Positions 30,801 to 44,400 of a DNA stretch of 64,000 bases are shown here, in pieces. The DNA comes from Maylandia zebra (lineage: Eukaryota; Chordata; Actinopteri; Cichliformes; Cichlidae): assembly GCF_041146795.1 (NCBI RefSeq), contig NC_135180.1, positions 33,968,794 to 34,032,793 on the forward strand. The letters are read 5' to 3'. The notes under the pieces were generated by a model. It worked only from the letters and a program-made list of their open reading frames with translations. It was not told the DNA's origin and searched no databases. Position 1 is the first letter of the stretch. Every line of letters starts with the position of its first letter. The position numbers were made by a program, and so were the translations under genes.

Positions 30801-31856
30801 TCCTGTCACTTCTGGCCTGCGTGGCTATGCCTCTAGTACCTCACTTCACTGTAAGACGTAACTTCTTCCTTGGCTAACAACAGTGGAAAAACATCAGCTT
30901 GGGCAGTAAACATGACAGGAATAAACGTCACGTTTGTCCTACAGTTTCTCCAGTCCCTCCACAGTCTGTGACTTCTGTGTTTCTCTTTACCCTAAGAGGC
31001 TGTAGACCCCACTAACCTCAGTTTTCAACTTTAATACATTGCAGTTCCTGCCTGAGTACATGAACTTTCATCACCCTCTTGGGTGATATCGCTCTGTTTC
31101 ACCATTTTTCCACAAATAAGGCAAGTGCCTCCTCCTCTGAAATTTGGCACAAGCACTTGAAATTCCAGAGCTAAAACACTCTCTGTAATCTTAATATCTC
31201 CTTCTCTGTTTTCCCTCCATGAGTTCTCTCACATGTTCTGCCTATTTCATGCTAAAATGTAACTGCCTCGCTTAGTGGGGAAAAAAATCACAACGCACTG
31301 TGAATAAAAGCCAGATTCTCACCTGTTGAGAAAGGTGTTTCCAAATGGATTGAGTTTGCGGAAAGGCTTGTTAGGGTCTACAATAAGGGCATTCCCTGGG
31401 ATGACTGACTCCACGTCCCCATGCATGATGGCAGTGAAGCAGTCAGTGGTGGGTTCAGGACCTATCCTGCTCCCAGGAATATCCTGCTCCAGCAGATACC
31501 TGTAAATCAGACAAAAAGCTTGTAGTTTGTTTTGTTTTGTTTGTTTGTTTATATTTGCTGTCACTTAAATAAAGTAGAAATACTCAGGAGATATAAGAAT
31601 GGGCAAATGTATACCATAGCATTGTAGTGTCTTACTTGATGAATGTTGTTTTTCCAGTGGAGTACTGTCCAACAACTAGCACCATAGGCTTATTGTCAAA
31701 ATCTGCATCCTCCAAACTAGGAGAATGGAAGTCATGGAATCCATAGTACTGCTCCAGAGGCAGCAGTTTCTCGCGGTACAGGGACTTCAGTCCCTCTGTC
31801 ACAGTGTGGATCACCTCAGGCGCCTTCTTCACATTCTTTCTCCCCCAGCGTGACAT
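27822..31856 (-). CDS. ehd2: EHD2, EH-domain ATPase of caveolae
   Basis: Dynamin-like ATPase that oligomerises on membranes and stabilises caveolae at the cell surface. Minus-strand exons are 31636-31856, 31323-31499, 30257-30354, 28762-29174, 28492-28656 and 27822-28370, giving 540 residues (human 543). The start is ATG at 31856 (MSRWGRKN); an upstream in-frame TTG is not used. Motifs: P-loop GQYSTGKT at 63-70, [10 protein letters not shown] with NPF at about 124-126, DTPG switch, NKADMV guanine-site-like motif, then an EH domain with an EF-hand loop ([12 protein letters not shown]) and a basic end (PPSKRRQKG). GVQGGAF, HDFTKF and the C-terminus mark EHD2 rather than EHD1, 3 or 4. Further 5' UTR exons may lie upstream. 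Confidence 0.96.
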
Positions 31857-33680
31857 ATTGATTGACAAGAGGATAGAGAGCTTCTTGCAAAAATCAGTGT
31901 CAGAGTTATATCAGTTGCTTGGAGTTATATTTCCTGTGGCCAAGCCTTGGAAAAACCTTCAGGTGTTTCCTGTATTTATACGAATGCTGCTCACTTGTCC
32001 TTGAGCCCTTCTCTGCACACACTTAGAGAAACGATAGGGCTGGTGTTTAGTTTAAAGTTGGGAGTTTCTCCTTTGAGTCAACACACTGAAACCTTTAGAT
32101 CCTGAAACGCAGAGAGAAAATGAGGCAGGTAGAGGTTTAATCAAACAGAAAAAAAGAGATAACTCCACATCCCAAAAGAAACCTGTGTGTGCTTGATCAA
32201 AGTCTGCCACATTCTAGAGAAACAATGTGGAATCTAAAGCAAACTTCAGCCCACCCTCAGTCTGCCAAGCATTTTCAGTGGATGCCTGGAAAAAGTTGGT
32301 GTTCATGTTGGAAAACTTGCAAACCCAGCCCTGCATCAGGATTTGCTCAGGCACAGCTCATGCCTTTACAGTGAAATGAGTAAGACATTCTTTTATCCGC
32401 TGCAGTTCCCCTAAGTGGAACATGTAATTCGTGCACAGACTGCTCATACAAGGAGACATCTCAGGAGATAGTGTTCTCATGGAAAAACAAATGTAACCCT
32501 TGAGTAATTATCTTTTTACAGCAGTCTATATAAACAGAAACCCTGGATTAAGAGTCAAAGGCATAACTCATTATAGAAAGAGACTGACATTAAGGAAGAT
32601 AGGCAAGACACATGTCAACAGATGTTAGCTCATCTGTGAAGAGCTTCTCTTGCAAATCCAATTTAAACTAGGATATTAAAAAATCTCCCCCCGAGGAAAA
32701 CAGTAATCACAGTCCTGACATGTCATAAGACCAGTGTGGAAAGCCCTCTTGTCAAAATGGCGAACCCTGGAGATCTAATGGAGAGGCATTAAATGTAGCC
32801 ATTATATACAAAAGTTCTGCTGCGGCCAAGCTGTACGAGTAAACGTGGATTTATGGTCTCACTGTGAAAATCAAAAAGCTGGTTTAGGCTTTGGGATCCG
32901 TTTATAATGTTTAAGGATGAAGGAAAATGCCTCGTGGGTTTGCACACCGGAATTGCAACAAAATTTTGGACCTGGAACATGGAAAGTAACATTGAAATGT
33001 GCAAGAGCAGCAAGTATCAGGGGAGTGAAAAATATCAGAAGCCTATACAGAAAGTTATTTAGCTACTTTATAAATTGTTGCACTCATTATATACCAAATC
33101 AAAGCTTAGTTTTCCCTCTACTTTACAATTACAGCTACATATTTTCAGTTAAAATGCAAGCCAATCATTACTGCCACATTTAAAGTTTAAAAGGAGTATT
33201 TACCAAGTTATTATGCAGGCTTCTTCAGGGAGTTCCCTCCAGCTCTCCAATCTTGCCCTCTGGAGCCTGGAAAATATTTTGGCTTAAGGAGATGAAAACA
33301 GTCTCTTGGGGAGCTGCAGCTACATGTATGGGTGTACCTCTAACAGCAAATAGGAACCCTCAGTGGAGCGTCAACGCAGCTGAATTAGAGGATCGTTCTT
33401 CTCCTGGGTTTAATGTATTTCAGATGAGCTTCAGATCATCTGGAAAGGGTTCCCAATCTCCCAAGGCAAACACTCAGACACACAGGCGCACCACACCGAG
33501 GATTTTTTTTTCTCTCTCTCCTTGCTTGCTTCTCTAAGTTTAATACACCTCCTCTTCCAGGGATGCCTGGCAATATGTGGGCAGCACTAACACTCTACTC
33601 AGGGCAAGGATGAACTAAGTCGTGGCTAGAGGGCGTGGACTGGAGGAGGGGGTTGCGAATAAATAATTTGGGTGGAGTTG

Positions 33681-33717
<37 letters not shown>

Positions 33718-34154
33718 CAAAATCTCCCACAGTCCTTATGCACATTTTAAATATATACAACTTCACTCTGCAATCTTTTGACTATACCTTGGAAACTCCT
33801 TGTTTTACAATAGTTGTATTTCAGTATAATCACATGCCTTAGATTTAGACATGCTAGTCCCCCACCCCCCATGTAAAAATGACTTATTCTTTCCAAATTC
33901 TGCGGATTCTCCAAGCAATGACGCATACAAACCAGCTCTATGATTTCACTTCTATGCACCACCTGCTGACTGTCTGATAGAGAACACACCCCAGTGCTGA
34001 AACCATTACCACCATCTCCTCCTCCTGACTATCATACAGTCCTCCTCGGTCAGCGTTAGTAAACGAAAGGAATGCAGCCTCGAGTGGTGGAACAGAGTTG
34101 AGGAATAAAAGAGCAGAGGACAGGACGCTGCAATATTTCATAAAAGAAGCAAGG
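31857..34154. other. EHD2 upstream region / intergenic
   Basis: No coding exon is recognised. The stretch should include the EHD2 promoter and any non-coding first exon. A 29-A tract occupies 33687-33715. Confidence 0.5.
33687..33715. repeat. Poly-A tract (29 A)
   Basis: Uninterrupted run between EHD2 and BICRA. No retroposed sequence is recognised directly upstream of it. Confidence 0.9.
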
Positions 34155-34160
34155 TTTAAT
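34155..34160 (-). terminator. Candidate BICRA polyadenylation signal (ATTAAA)
   Basis: Plus-strand TTTAAT, read as the common variant ATTAAA on the BICRA strand, about 1.3 kb after its stop codon. The UTR between is A/T-rich without coding signs. Confidence 0.35.
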
Positions 34161-35497
34161 TTACAGTTTTACTAAATGTACATTTTCTTTTTAAAAAGTG
34201 TCATTATACACAATAAATACAATACAAAATTAATCTGTAATACTATACTTCAAATTCTCTCACGGTCTTTTTTGTACATTATTATTGTTCCTTTTTTTCA
34301 ATTTCAATGCTTGTGCTGTGTTTGTGTTTGAATTGTCCACCAGGCTTATACAAAGGGGGGAAAATAAAAACAAACAAACAAACAAAAAGAAAAACAAAAA
34401 CTCAAGTGAGGCAGGCATACAGTGACAGGAAGATCCAAAAGACAGAAAACACAGAAACCTTGCCTGACCCCTGCTGACTGAAATGCATAAAGTCCTAACC
34501 TGGCATCACAGGCAACAGGGGGGTGAGTGGAGGTGCAGTCTAAAAACAAGAAACTGGAAAATCATCTGACAATAGAAGCAGAAAAAAATGCATTTCTTAC
34601 AAGTTCATTTACATCCTGACAGTACAACAGCATCTGAGCAGTCAATTTCAAACCAATTTTACAAACGTTCAATTTTTTCCCCTCAACATTTACTTAAAAA
34701 AAGAAAAGAAAAAAAGACATGATATCTGTTTAAAATGGAGACACACAGAGGTTGATGGTACTCACTTTTTTCAATTCAAGAGGAGTTTACCTTAAGACCA
34801 AAGCAACTGATATTTAGGGTTAATACACTACATAAAGAAGCGTGGTCTTGATAAAGAGTTGGACTGCTTCATTTTAGCATTTGTTGTTTGCATCTCTGGA
34901 GCAACACTATCTTTGTGATAAGAGAATCAAATATGGTAGGTCCGGCAGCACACTGGATGTATTATGACTGTTTACAGTACTACACTGCTGTAACCTCTTT
35001 GGCCTTTCTTCTGCAGCTCTCTTAGTGAAAAGCTGTTACCTTTTAAACTGTTTGAATAAGATGCCTGATGCTCATTACGACACTGATTAAACCAGAAGAT
35101 GAACCGCTGTGGACAGAGACTGGTGCTCAGACCACATGAAAGGAATGTATGAACAAGTGAATGAGGGGGGAAAAAAGACCAAAGTGAAAAATAAAGACAG
35201 AATTAGAGAACAATAGTCACTGACAATTTCATCTTGTTACTCGAATTTGGCTGAGGGAGCACATCTGTCGAGCATGTTCAAGTCTGCAATTCACCATTTT
35301 TGACTATGTTTGTATTTCCATCATGGGGCAACTTTAGACTGTAAATGACAAAGAAATGTTTGGACAATTCAAATAAACAAACAAAGCCAACACAGCCTGG
35401 CAGAGTACTACAGTGATACTGTTTTCACAGTGCCCCTTTCCCCTGCCTCGTTAAACTGTTTCATAGTTCCCCTTGTGAGTCCGAGGCTGAGGGGCTG

Positions 35498-38400
35498 TTA
35501 TCTACTTTGAGTCTGGGGCACCAGGCTGCCGTTGTGGCCGTGGCCACCAACCTGAGGGTGCTGCGCCAAGGAAGAGGATGAAGAAGCAGAGGAAGAGGAT
35601 GGGACTGAAGGTCTGTGTGATGAGGGCGCTGAGCCCCCAGGGCGCTGACTTTGGTGTTGGTGGGGTCTGCTGTTGCCCCCTTTAATATGGTGTCCGCGGG
35701 TAGAGGGTTCCTGCTGCAGATTAAGGATGCTGTCAATGGCGCACTGCAGATGCTCATTCAGTGAGTCATCTGGAGGGCTGCCGCTGGAGAAGCTGGCGTT
35801 ATCCATGTCAGGAGAGTCTGACTTGCAGCGTTTGGCAGGAAGCAAAGAGTCTCGTGTGAAGGAAGACTCTGGCGACGGGGGCCCAGGGGCATGCTGGTCC
35901 ATTCTGAATGTTCCTCCTGCCTTATGTCGATTTTTTCCACTCAACCTCTTATATTTACTTACATCTGTCTCTTGGTCTGTGTGCTCTTCCCCTTTCTCCT
36001 TTGCCCCTTCTCTGTCTAGAGGCTGTGGGAGATGATGGTGTTGCGTGGTTTTGATACCACGACTAAACACATCCATTTCGTCCAGCCCCTGCACTGCACT
36101 CCCCAAACGGCCAGTTTCGTGGCTTGAATCTGTGTGAGTGAGTAAAGCCTCCCTGTCTCTCTTCTCTACTTTCACACTTGCTATCACTGTCCGCTCTGAG
36201 GGAGGATTTGAGGCCTCGTGTCTGGGGGGTGATGGTGTGGTTCTGGGGTAGGACAAATTTTCATCTCCTCCACCTGGGACACCAGGTCTGACCCGAGGAC
36301 TAATGTTTTCCCGGTAAGTTTTTCGAAGGGGAAGACGGCAAGTTGTCTGTGAGGAAGTGGCAGTAGAGGCAGGGTTGTGTTTGACCCCACCTGTGTCGTG
36401 GTGATCCAAAGTCCCATTCATTTGAATGGAAGATGAGGAGGTGGATGAAGACCAATTATGGGATGAAGAGGTGGAGGAAGATGAGGCTGAAATGGGGGGA
36501 ACACTTCCTCTCAGTGATGGGTTACACTGAGAGGTTGATATTGTGACTGACAAGCCAGACGAAGTAGTGCATACAGGGGACTGAGTTCTGATAACCGTGG
36601 CCGAAGGGGTTGATAAAGGGTGAACCTTCGCTTGTGATACAGCAGCTTCAGACTGCGGCTGAGTCTGGGACATAGACTGGCTGCTCAGCTGAGGTTGAGG
36701 TGTGTGCACTGGGTCTAAGGCAGTGTTGTGGACCACCTTACTGAACCCCGTTTGATCCTGCTTGATCTTTAGCTTCAAACCAATTCTCCTGCGAGCCTCA
36801 TAGGTCTTGATAGGCGGTTTGCTCGTTCGCTGTGGAAGAGCATCATCATCATCAGCCGCTTGAGAGTTTGATGTCGAGGATGAAAATGAGGATGACGATG
36901 CTGGAGTACGAACTGTAGAGATCTGGCTAGTGGGTTCAGCCACTGGCTTGACTGGTGGAGCTGGAGGAGGAGGACAGCTACTGGACCAGGACACAGATGC
37001 ACTGCCTCCACCCTGCTTTATCACGAGCTTGGTAGGAGGGAAAGGGGAAAGAGAAGGGGCCGCAGAAGGAACTGAGACAGGAGAAGAAGCAGGAGCAGAA
37101 ACTGGTGTGGGTGCAGGCGGAGGGTTTGGGGCAATGATTGGAACAGGGGATGGGATGGCAGCAGGAGCAGGAGCAGCAGCAACAGCAACAGCAGGCGCTG
37201 GAGCAGGGACAGCAGCAGATACCCCTCCGCTCACTGGGGTGGGTTCAGCAGATGATAATTTCTGCTGGGATGAAACACTCTCCAACATTCGCACATTTGC
37301 CACAAACTCTTCTGCAAGTAAATAAACAAATGTATAATTAAAACACACCTTTATTTTTGAATACCTACAAAATTTTATTAATAATTTTTTTAATTATTTA
37401 TTAATAATTTAATAACCACAGACAGTGGTAAAATACCTGGCCTCTCCTTTGCCAAAATCTTGTCCTGGTTTAATGCAACCTTCTCCTCTTGAATGAACAT
37501 CCGGTCGATCATCACCATCTCTGCCGAGGGGCCCAGTCTCTGCTCATGTTCATATGCCAAACAGCATCACTTTTAAAATCAATTCAGGACAAAAACGCAC
37601 TAAGAATGCTTGCAGTGAACATGCTGATTTATAAACTTACTTTTGACTCTGCAAAGAGCAGGTAACGATATTTATCCAGCATGGCCTGAGTTCTTTTCAG
37701 CAGCTGGCTGGAGACCTTCTCAAATTCATCATCCACTGTGTAAAAGAGAACCAAATTGTTGAAAATTCTCAACTATAAATCAAGCAATACATTGGTAGCT
37801 AGGGATGGGTACCGATATCTGGTGCCACGATGGCAGCGGTTCTGACATAAACGGTAGTAACCAGACCGAAAAGCAGCGCACATTTCGGTGCTTTTTTTTC
37901 TGAGATGTCATACACTTTGGATTCTAGCCAATCATTTTACGTTTCTGAGGATAGTAGGCGGGTCCAGGTACGTAAGTTCTTTTAGAGCAGAGCTACAGAT
38001 TAAAAATGCCCAAGGCGAAGCGGTCAAAAGTCTGGCTGTACTTCACAGCAAAAGATGCAAACTCAGCAGCAACAAGTGCTTTAAGCTGATACTGTGATAC
38101 TGTCAAAGGAGGTACAGGGCTCTCAAAATTTCAAAATCCCTGGTAGCCCTTCGGGCAGGGACTCTTCAGTTTTTGGTAGCCAAAAATAAATGTAAGTAGC
38201 CCGAATAAAAAAGAGAGCAATTTTTTTGATTGATGTTTTGTTTCCTGTTTTGTTTCCTTTACAATATTATACATTAAAGTATAATATTGTAAAGGAAACA
38301 AAACATTAATCAAAAAATTGTTGAAAAACAAATTACAACATTGTATAAAAATTACAATCATCAACTCAAATACTTGGTTCTAATTGAACAGAAATTTCTA

Positions 38401-41400
38401 TGAACTTGTAAGAACTGTGTAGGACATGAATCAGTCTGTGTCAGATCCTGAATTTGAAATTTCCGCTGAAGTCACGGGTAAGAGACAGTGGAACCAAGAT
38501 CTAGGCCATTTGCTTTTTGAAGTTTGCAAAGACTGCTAAATTTTGCCAGTGGTAGTTCACTCTTTGCAACATAGTACGCTGTTCTAAACAGATTTTTCAG
38601 GTTTATTTTTAGTATGTTATTTGCAATTGGTGTTTGTTCTGGGAAAGATATTGCAGACTGAGCAATAATGCATTTCTTGCATTTCTCATGGGTTCTAATG
38701 GGGGCCTTTCTTAAAATGACTGGTCCCAGTAACAAAGGCGCTTGTCGACTCAGAAATCGAGAGAAAACCAACAACACACCCGGCAGAACATTATGTTATT
38801 TACACGGGTGCACATAAGTGGTCCGCATGTGCGCATTCGCTGTCAAAATAAAAGACTCGCACCAGATAAGAAGTTGCAACGCGCGTTTGCGTATCTGATT
38901 GAGGAATCACTCATCTTTGGAAAAGAGAGTTTATTACAGAGAAATGGCTCTTTCCAAAATAAAAGCTATACTATACGCTTCTTCTGGGCTATATTCTCAG
39001 CAGCATATTGTAGCGGGTCAGGGCTGTTCGGGGTTCTGTTTGTACAGTTATGTTTTGTTTATGTTGCCATAGTGACGGGTGACGCCCTCTCGCTGCGACG
39101 GTGTGTCCTTCCGGGGTCAGAGGGCGCCCTGTGTGTTGTTGTTGTTGTTGCTGTGCGGTTGCCGCGCTGAGCAGTTAGCTAGCGGCAGTGTTCTTCTGCA
39201 GATGTCAATAAACGGCTGTGCTCCCTGGCTAGCTCACGGGAAGCAAGACCAAACGACACCTCCGTCTCCTCGTTGTCTGAGCTCGCCACATTGGTGTCAG
39301 AAGTGGGATGATGGTGGCACCCCATGTTCTGACCCGAGTGACTTGGTGCGCCAAAAGAAGGCACCTGGACTTTTGCAAAGTGAAAGCAAAAAACAAGCGC
39401 AAATTCAAACGCGATTTCAATATGTCACATATTGACAGTGGCTCACCGATGCCAATGACATAATTACCCAGCTACATTTCCGAAAGAATGCAAAAGCATT
39501 GACATATATTTTTTCCTTCCTATGATAGCCCGACGGGCAGGGCTGAGATAGATTTTGGTAGCCCGACTGGAAAAATCGCTAGCCCCGGGACGTCGGGCTA
39601 GCGATTTTGCGAGCCCTGAGGTAACACCTCAAATCCGATGAAACACCTGGCAACGCATAGCGTTTTTTTTTTAAAGCCGAGAAATGCACCGTATTTGATA
39701 GCTTGCTGCGAGACCTCACACATCTACTGCGGGTGGGTTGCCTGTTATCGGACCCGGAGTTAGCAACATCCCCCAAAAACCCAAAGAGGAGAGTCCTGGC
39801 CCCTAGCCCTGCCAGTGTAGCAGAAATGATGACGGATGGTGATGGCAGCAGCAGCCGTTCTTCTCTGCGTGAGTAGCTTAATGTTGTTCGTGTGTAATTT
39901 ACGTTGAGTAGGCTAACCACGTTATTACATTAATGCATGTAAGGTGAACTAGCAAACACCGTAGTAGTTACATGCGGCTGTCTTCTTTTTTGATGGCAGA
40001 TACTCCCGTCACCCTGGCCAAAAAGGCTAAAATGACCAAAGAAAAAGTGGAAAACAGCTAAACATGAGAGGTTTTTGGACAAGGTTTGTGTTTTTTCCAT
40101 TGTTTAAGCACTGCTTCCAGCCAAGAGTGATACCATATATGCCCCATACCTGCAGAAAAGGCTAACATTATTATCTTTTTACAAACAGCTGAACATGAGA
40201 GGTTTTTGGACCAATTTTGTGTTCTCCATTCTTTAAGCACCGGTTTGAGCACCGTTTAAGCACCGGCACTGTTTCAAAAGTACCGGTTTGGTACTGGTAT
40301 CGGATAAAACCTAAACGATACCCATCCCTATTGGTAGCTTTACAAAAGAGGCAATTTGTTACCTCTTTGATAATCTTGAGAAGAGTTGGCAGTTCCCTGG
40401 TAGAGATGGTAAGGCAGGAGTCTGTGCAGTGTGTCCTCAAATGAGCAGAAAGGGGCACTGTAGTTTGGGTGAAGCACTGAACCCTGATGTTTCCTTAGCT
40501 GTTCTAGCATCCTGCAGTGAAGTGTGTAAAATTAATACTGTTCACAAATATGGCTTTTAAGAATCAATTAAAAGAAGCCCTGGAAAATTACCATGGAACA
40601 TACCTGGCTTCTTTACTGGGCTCTGCGCTGAAAGGCATTTTCATTATTGTTGTTGTCTGTAACAGGAACAAACAAATATAAAGTGTAAGGGTTAAAACCC
40701 TTCATACTAAAACTTAAATACCAGAGGCAGTACAAACATGTAGCAACGCTCATTTACCTGAGCTTGTATTGAAGCTGGGGGCTGTGGAGCAGGCATTTGA
40801 GTCAGACTAGCTCCCAACACCTGTATCTGCATGCCACCTTTCCCCAGAGTCACCCCTCCAACAGAGCTTATCACTCCTGGCTTTGGCTGAACCTGAGAAA
40901 GGAAAACAAGAGGGAAATTTAAAAGCAGAAAGTGACAAAACATACAAAAGGAATGTATTGGGAAAATACTATCCCTGTTAAATTTTATATTCACTGACAA
41001 AGGTGTTAGAGTAGCACAAAATAACGCCAGGCAAATACCACACATATGTTCTTACTGGGAATTGGGTTATATTACATACCTGTGCAGGCTGGGTAAGGCT
41101 GGCAGGAGTGACAGTCTGATTCACCATTGCTCCAGCTTGCCCTTGGGCTCCTGAGAATACCTGTAAGTCACTTGATGCTAGCAATAAAGAATAAAGATAA
41201 TTACAAAAAGAAACACTTCAACGTCTGTTTTGCATCACTGACAATAATTAATGTCTAACCTGTAGGAGTTTTGACAAGCACTGATGTCGGCTGCAGCATT
41301 GAGGGTAGCTGAGCAGGTGTACCAGTGCTGGCTGATGATGATGCAATCACCACTTTATCAAGAGGCACATCTTGCTGGGAACTAAACTGAGTGGTGATTT

Positions 41401-44400
41401 GAGGCTGAGGCTGAGTAGGCTGCTTAGCTTGTAGCATGATGTTCTGCTGGACCTGGAAATACCATCAGGACAGATATATTTGTACCTACATTCAAAATAT
41501 TTTGGAGCATGCTTAGGCTCCTAATTTAGTTATGCTGATATTGTACTGGTAGGTTTATTGGTAATGTTCACAATGTATTTAACCCAACTGATAACAGAAA
41601 AAAAAATCATAAATGGAACTAAACTGAACAAAAGGAAAATAACAACTAAGTATATATACAGAAATCGCATATATTATTTTTCCACGACAATACAAACTGT
41701 ACTAGTGAAAGCAACTTAGCATGCTGCTGAACCTCAGAAAAAAGAATAAGTCAAAAATACACACAGTGATTTTACAGTCAAGATCCCTAATTGTATGCTA
41801 ATTACGTTACAAGTTTTCAGTAAGAAGAAATGTGTAACATTGTAATGATACCTGGTGAAGCCTTTCCAGCAGCTGTTTCTGCTTAGGTGAGGGTTGAGAG
41901 ATGGCTGAAAGAGTCTGAATTTGTGCTCCTACTAACTGCAGATTATGTTGCTGATCTGATGTCAGGCCCTGGATGGGAACATGAGTTTTAACCACAGTGG
42001 TGGCACAAGCGCTGACAGGAGCTGCAGTGAACTGATGTTGTGCAGGTGGAGGCTTCGGTGACTGTGACATAGGAGGCATGTCTTGTTGGTAAGGGGCAGA
42101 CTGAGAGGCCGGCTGAGGCTGAAGTTGAACTTGAATGTGTGTCTGTTGGGGTGGCGTTTGCTGTGGCTGGCCCTGTAGAGCTGGTTTGGGGGACTCTGCA
42201 ATTTGGTTATGGACAATAAAGAGTGGAGGGTGAGATGAGGGTGTGCATGAGCGAGAAGGAGTTTGCGACTGTGGCTGAGGCTGAGAGGGAGGGCGTGACT
42301 GCTGTTGGTGGTGTGGTGACTGGATCTGCTGGCTCAGAGTAAGAGGAGACTGGGAAGGCTGGGGACTTTCTGCCACTGGTGGTGCTGTGGCAGGTGGACA
42401 AGGAGACATTCTATGGATCTTCAGAGGCTGCTGATGTCCACTGGAGGGTACCTGAAGAAGTGGAATCAAAATACAGTATGCTTATCTGATTCAAGGGAGC
42501 AAACAGTTTAAGGAAGAATGAAATCAGGATATTAAGCACATAAAAAAAGAAGAAAAATCACATACAAAAAGTCTAGAGCGAATAAGTGTCCAGCACACAA
42601 TCTGAGATTTGACACAAAGTAGGGTTGGGCGATATGGCTTTTCACGTTTTTGACATCAATATTTATTATGATGTACTATATGTATGCATCATAATACTGA
42701 GTTTAATACTTACACCTAGGTTAAAAATCCTAATTGCAAATATCATAATACACTCACACACTTTAAAATGAAAAAAAGAAACAATCAAATAAACTAATAG
42801 ATAATAATACAGATTTATCACCCAATCCCGACATACACAAACACAAGTAAATAACGACCAAACAAACACAAAAGCAAAGTGTTAGAATTAAAAACTAATA
42901 GATTTTAAAGTAAAAGTAGTAGAAGCTCACAGATTTTATTTCTAGCATTTACACATAAGAAGAGGGCAATGATTATTTAGCGAGCCAAAAAGAAAAACTG
43001 TAGACAAAAGCAAGAAATCAAGATCTGTGGGTCTGTGGTGGTAAATTAGGAGGTGATCTGCAGACTTGAGGGACGAGGGATAGGTGAACATGTCATTTTG
43101 GTTTTGGGGGGGCTCATTACCCTGGTCACACTAGGGGACAGAGGGGTGAGAGGTGGAAGATAGTGTGGAGTGAATCAATTCATCAGTCCTTAATCAGTAA
43201 TGCAGCAGATGAAGATGAGTTCATTTACTGTGACTAAGCAGTGTTAGTGAAGAGATTATTCTAGCCTTGCTGCTGTAGGCAGAAATCCAGAAAAGGCCAA
43301 AAAAGATTAGATCTCGTATATTTCAGCATGCTAAAATATATAGTCCAATTATACCATAACTTTTGCCCATTTCAGCTTTGAGTCAAGGATGTTAGAACTG
43401 ATTAAGAATATCAAATGAATTAAAAAAAAGAAAAAGATATTCCTTTGAATATTGTTTGCCAGTCCTAAATTCAGAGTAGTTAGCACGCAATAGGTATGGA
43501 CAACTGGAATGATCATGCCTTTGCATGTAATTAAGCAACGTAAGAAACACACAGAAGCCGCAAGCCAACAATCATATTTGTTCTTTGGAAATGCAGAGCA
43601 AGGGTGAGCGCCATAGAAGCAATGACCAATGCAGAAGAGAGGTACAGAATAGTAAGGAGAAAAGATAAGATATCCTAACATTGTTGTGGAGGCAGCAGCA
43701 GCAACAAGGGGGTGGGGCTCAACATAAAGGGGCATTTCTACCTGCTTTACCATAGGGGAAGGGCTGTGGCTCTGGCCCACCCAAGAGTCAGTTAATTGGC
43801 TGTCATGGACAGCAGGGGCCGGAGTAGTGATGCTGTTGCTGCTGACGATTACAGATGCAGGTACGCCCACAGAGGGGGTTGACTCATTCTCTGTTTGGTG
43901 GTGCTGCTCCTGATTGGAGTACATTTACCATTTCAGGATGAGGGAGGGAAGGAAGGAGGAAGGGGATTGGAGGGAAGGGGGAGTAAAATAGTAAACCAAA
44001 GAGGTCAAACCAAGATATCACTCCATGCATGTTATTCATCTTTTTAGACAATGTTAACTGAACACAAGGTAAGCAAAAGTTTTAAGTTTGAACACTGACC
44101 TGTTGAAGAAACATTTGCAGAGACTCTTGGCTCAGGATCATGCTGGGGCCCTGGTTGGTGAACAGTAACCTCCCTGGACTTTGCTGAGCCTGAGGGGGGA
44201 CCAGCCCCACTGCTGTGACAGAGGAAGAGGTGGAAACTGACATGGACGGAGAGGAGGAAGATGCAGTGGTAACCGTGGACACAGTAGAAGCCGGCTGCAT
44301 GGCAAGGATAGATGGCTGTGGTACAAGCTGCTGAGTGGGATGAGTAGCCTGGTCTGTGGAGCTTCCCAGCACAGTTACACACTCTCCAGGCTGTCCTTGA

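Larger units (their letters stand above)
37800..40330 (+). mobile_element. hAT transposon copy in a BICRA intron, with nested insert
   Basis: The ends are inverted (TAGGGATGGGTACCG at left; complement TAGGGATGGGTATCG at right) and flanked by a perfect 8-bp duplication, TTGGTAGC (37792-37799 and 40331-40338), typical of hAT. The interior encodes the start of a BED zinc-finger protein (SKVWLYFTAKDAN...KGG, continuing as NTSNPMKHLATH beyond the inner insert). The rest of the transposase is gone. A unit of about 130 bp containing ACATGAGAGGTTTTTGGAC occurs twice near the right end (40062 and 40194). It is oriented against BICRA transcription. Confidence 0.9.

Noticed and set aside
33687-33715. 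Poly-A tract as the tail of a processed pseudogene
   Set aside because: No gene-like or retroposon sequence is recognisable upstream of it and no flanking duplication was found.
36930-37341. Plus-strand frames opposite the BICRA last exon
   Set aside because: Antisense images of Pro/Ala/Gln-rich BICRA codons.
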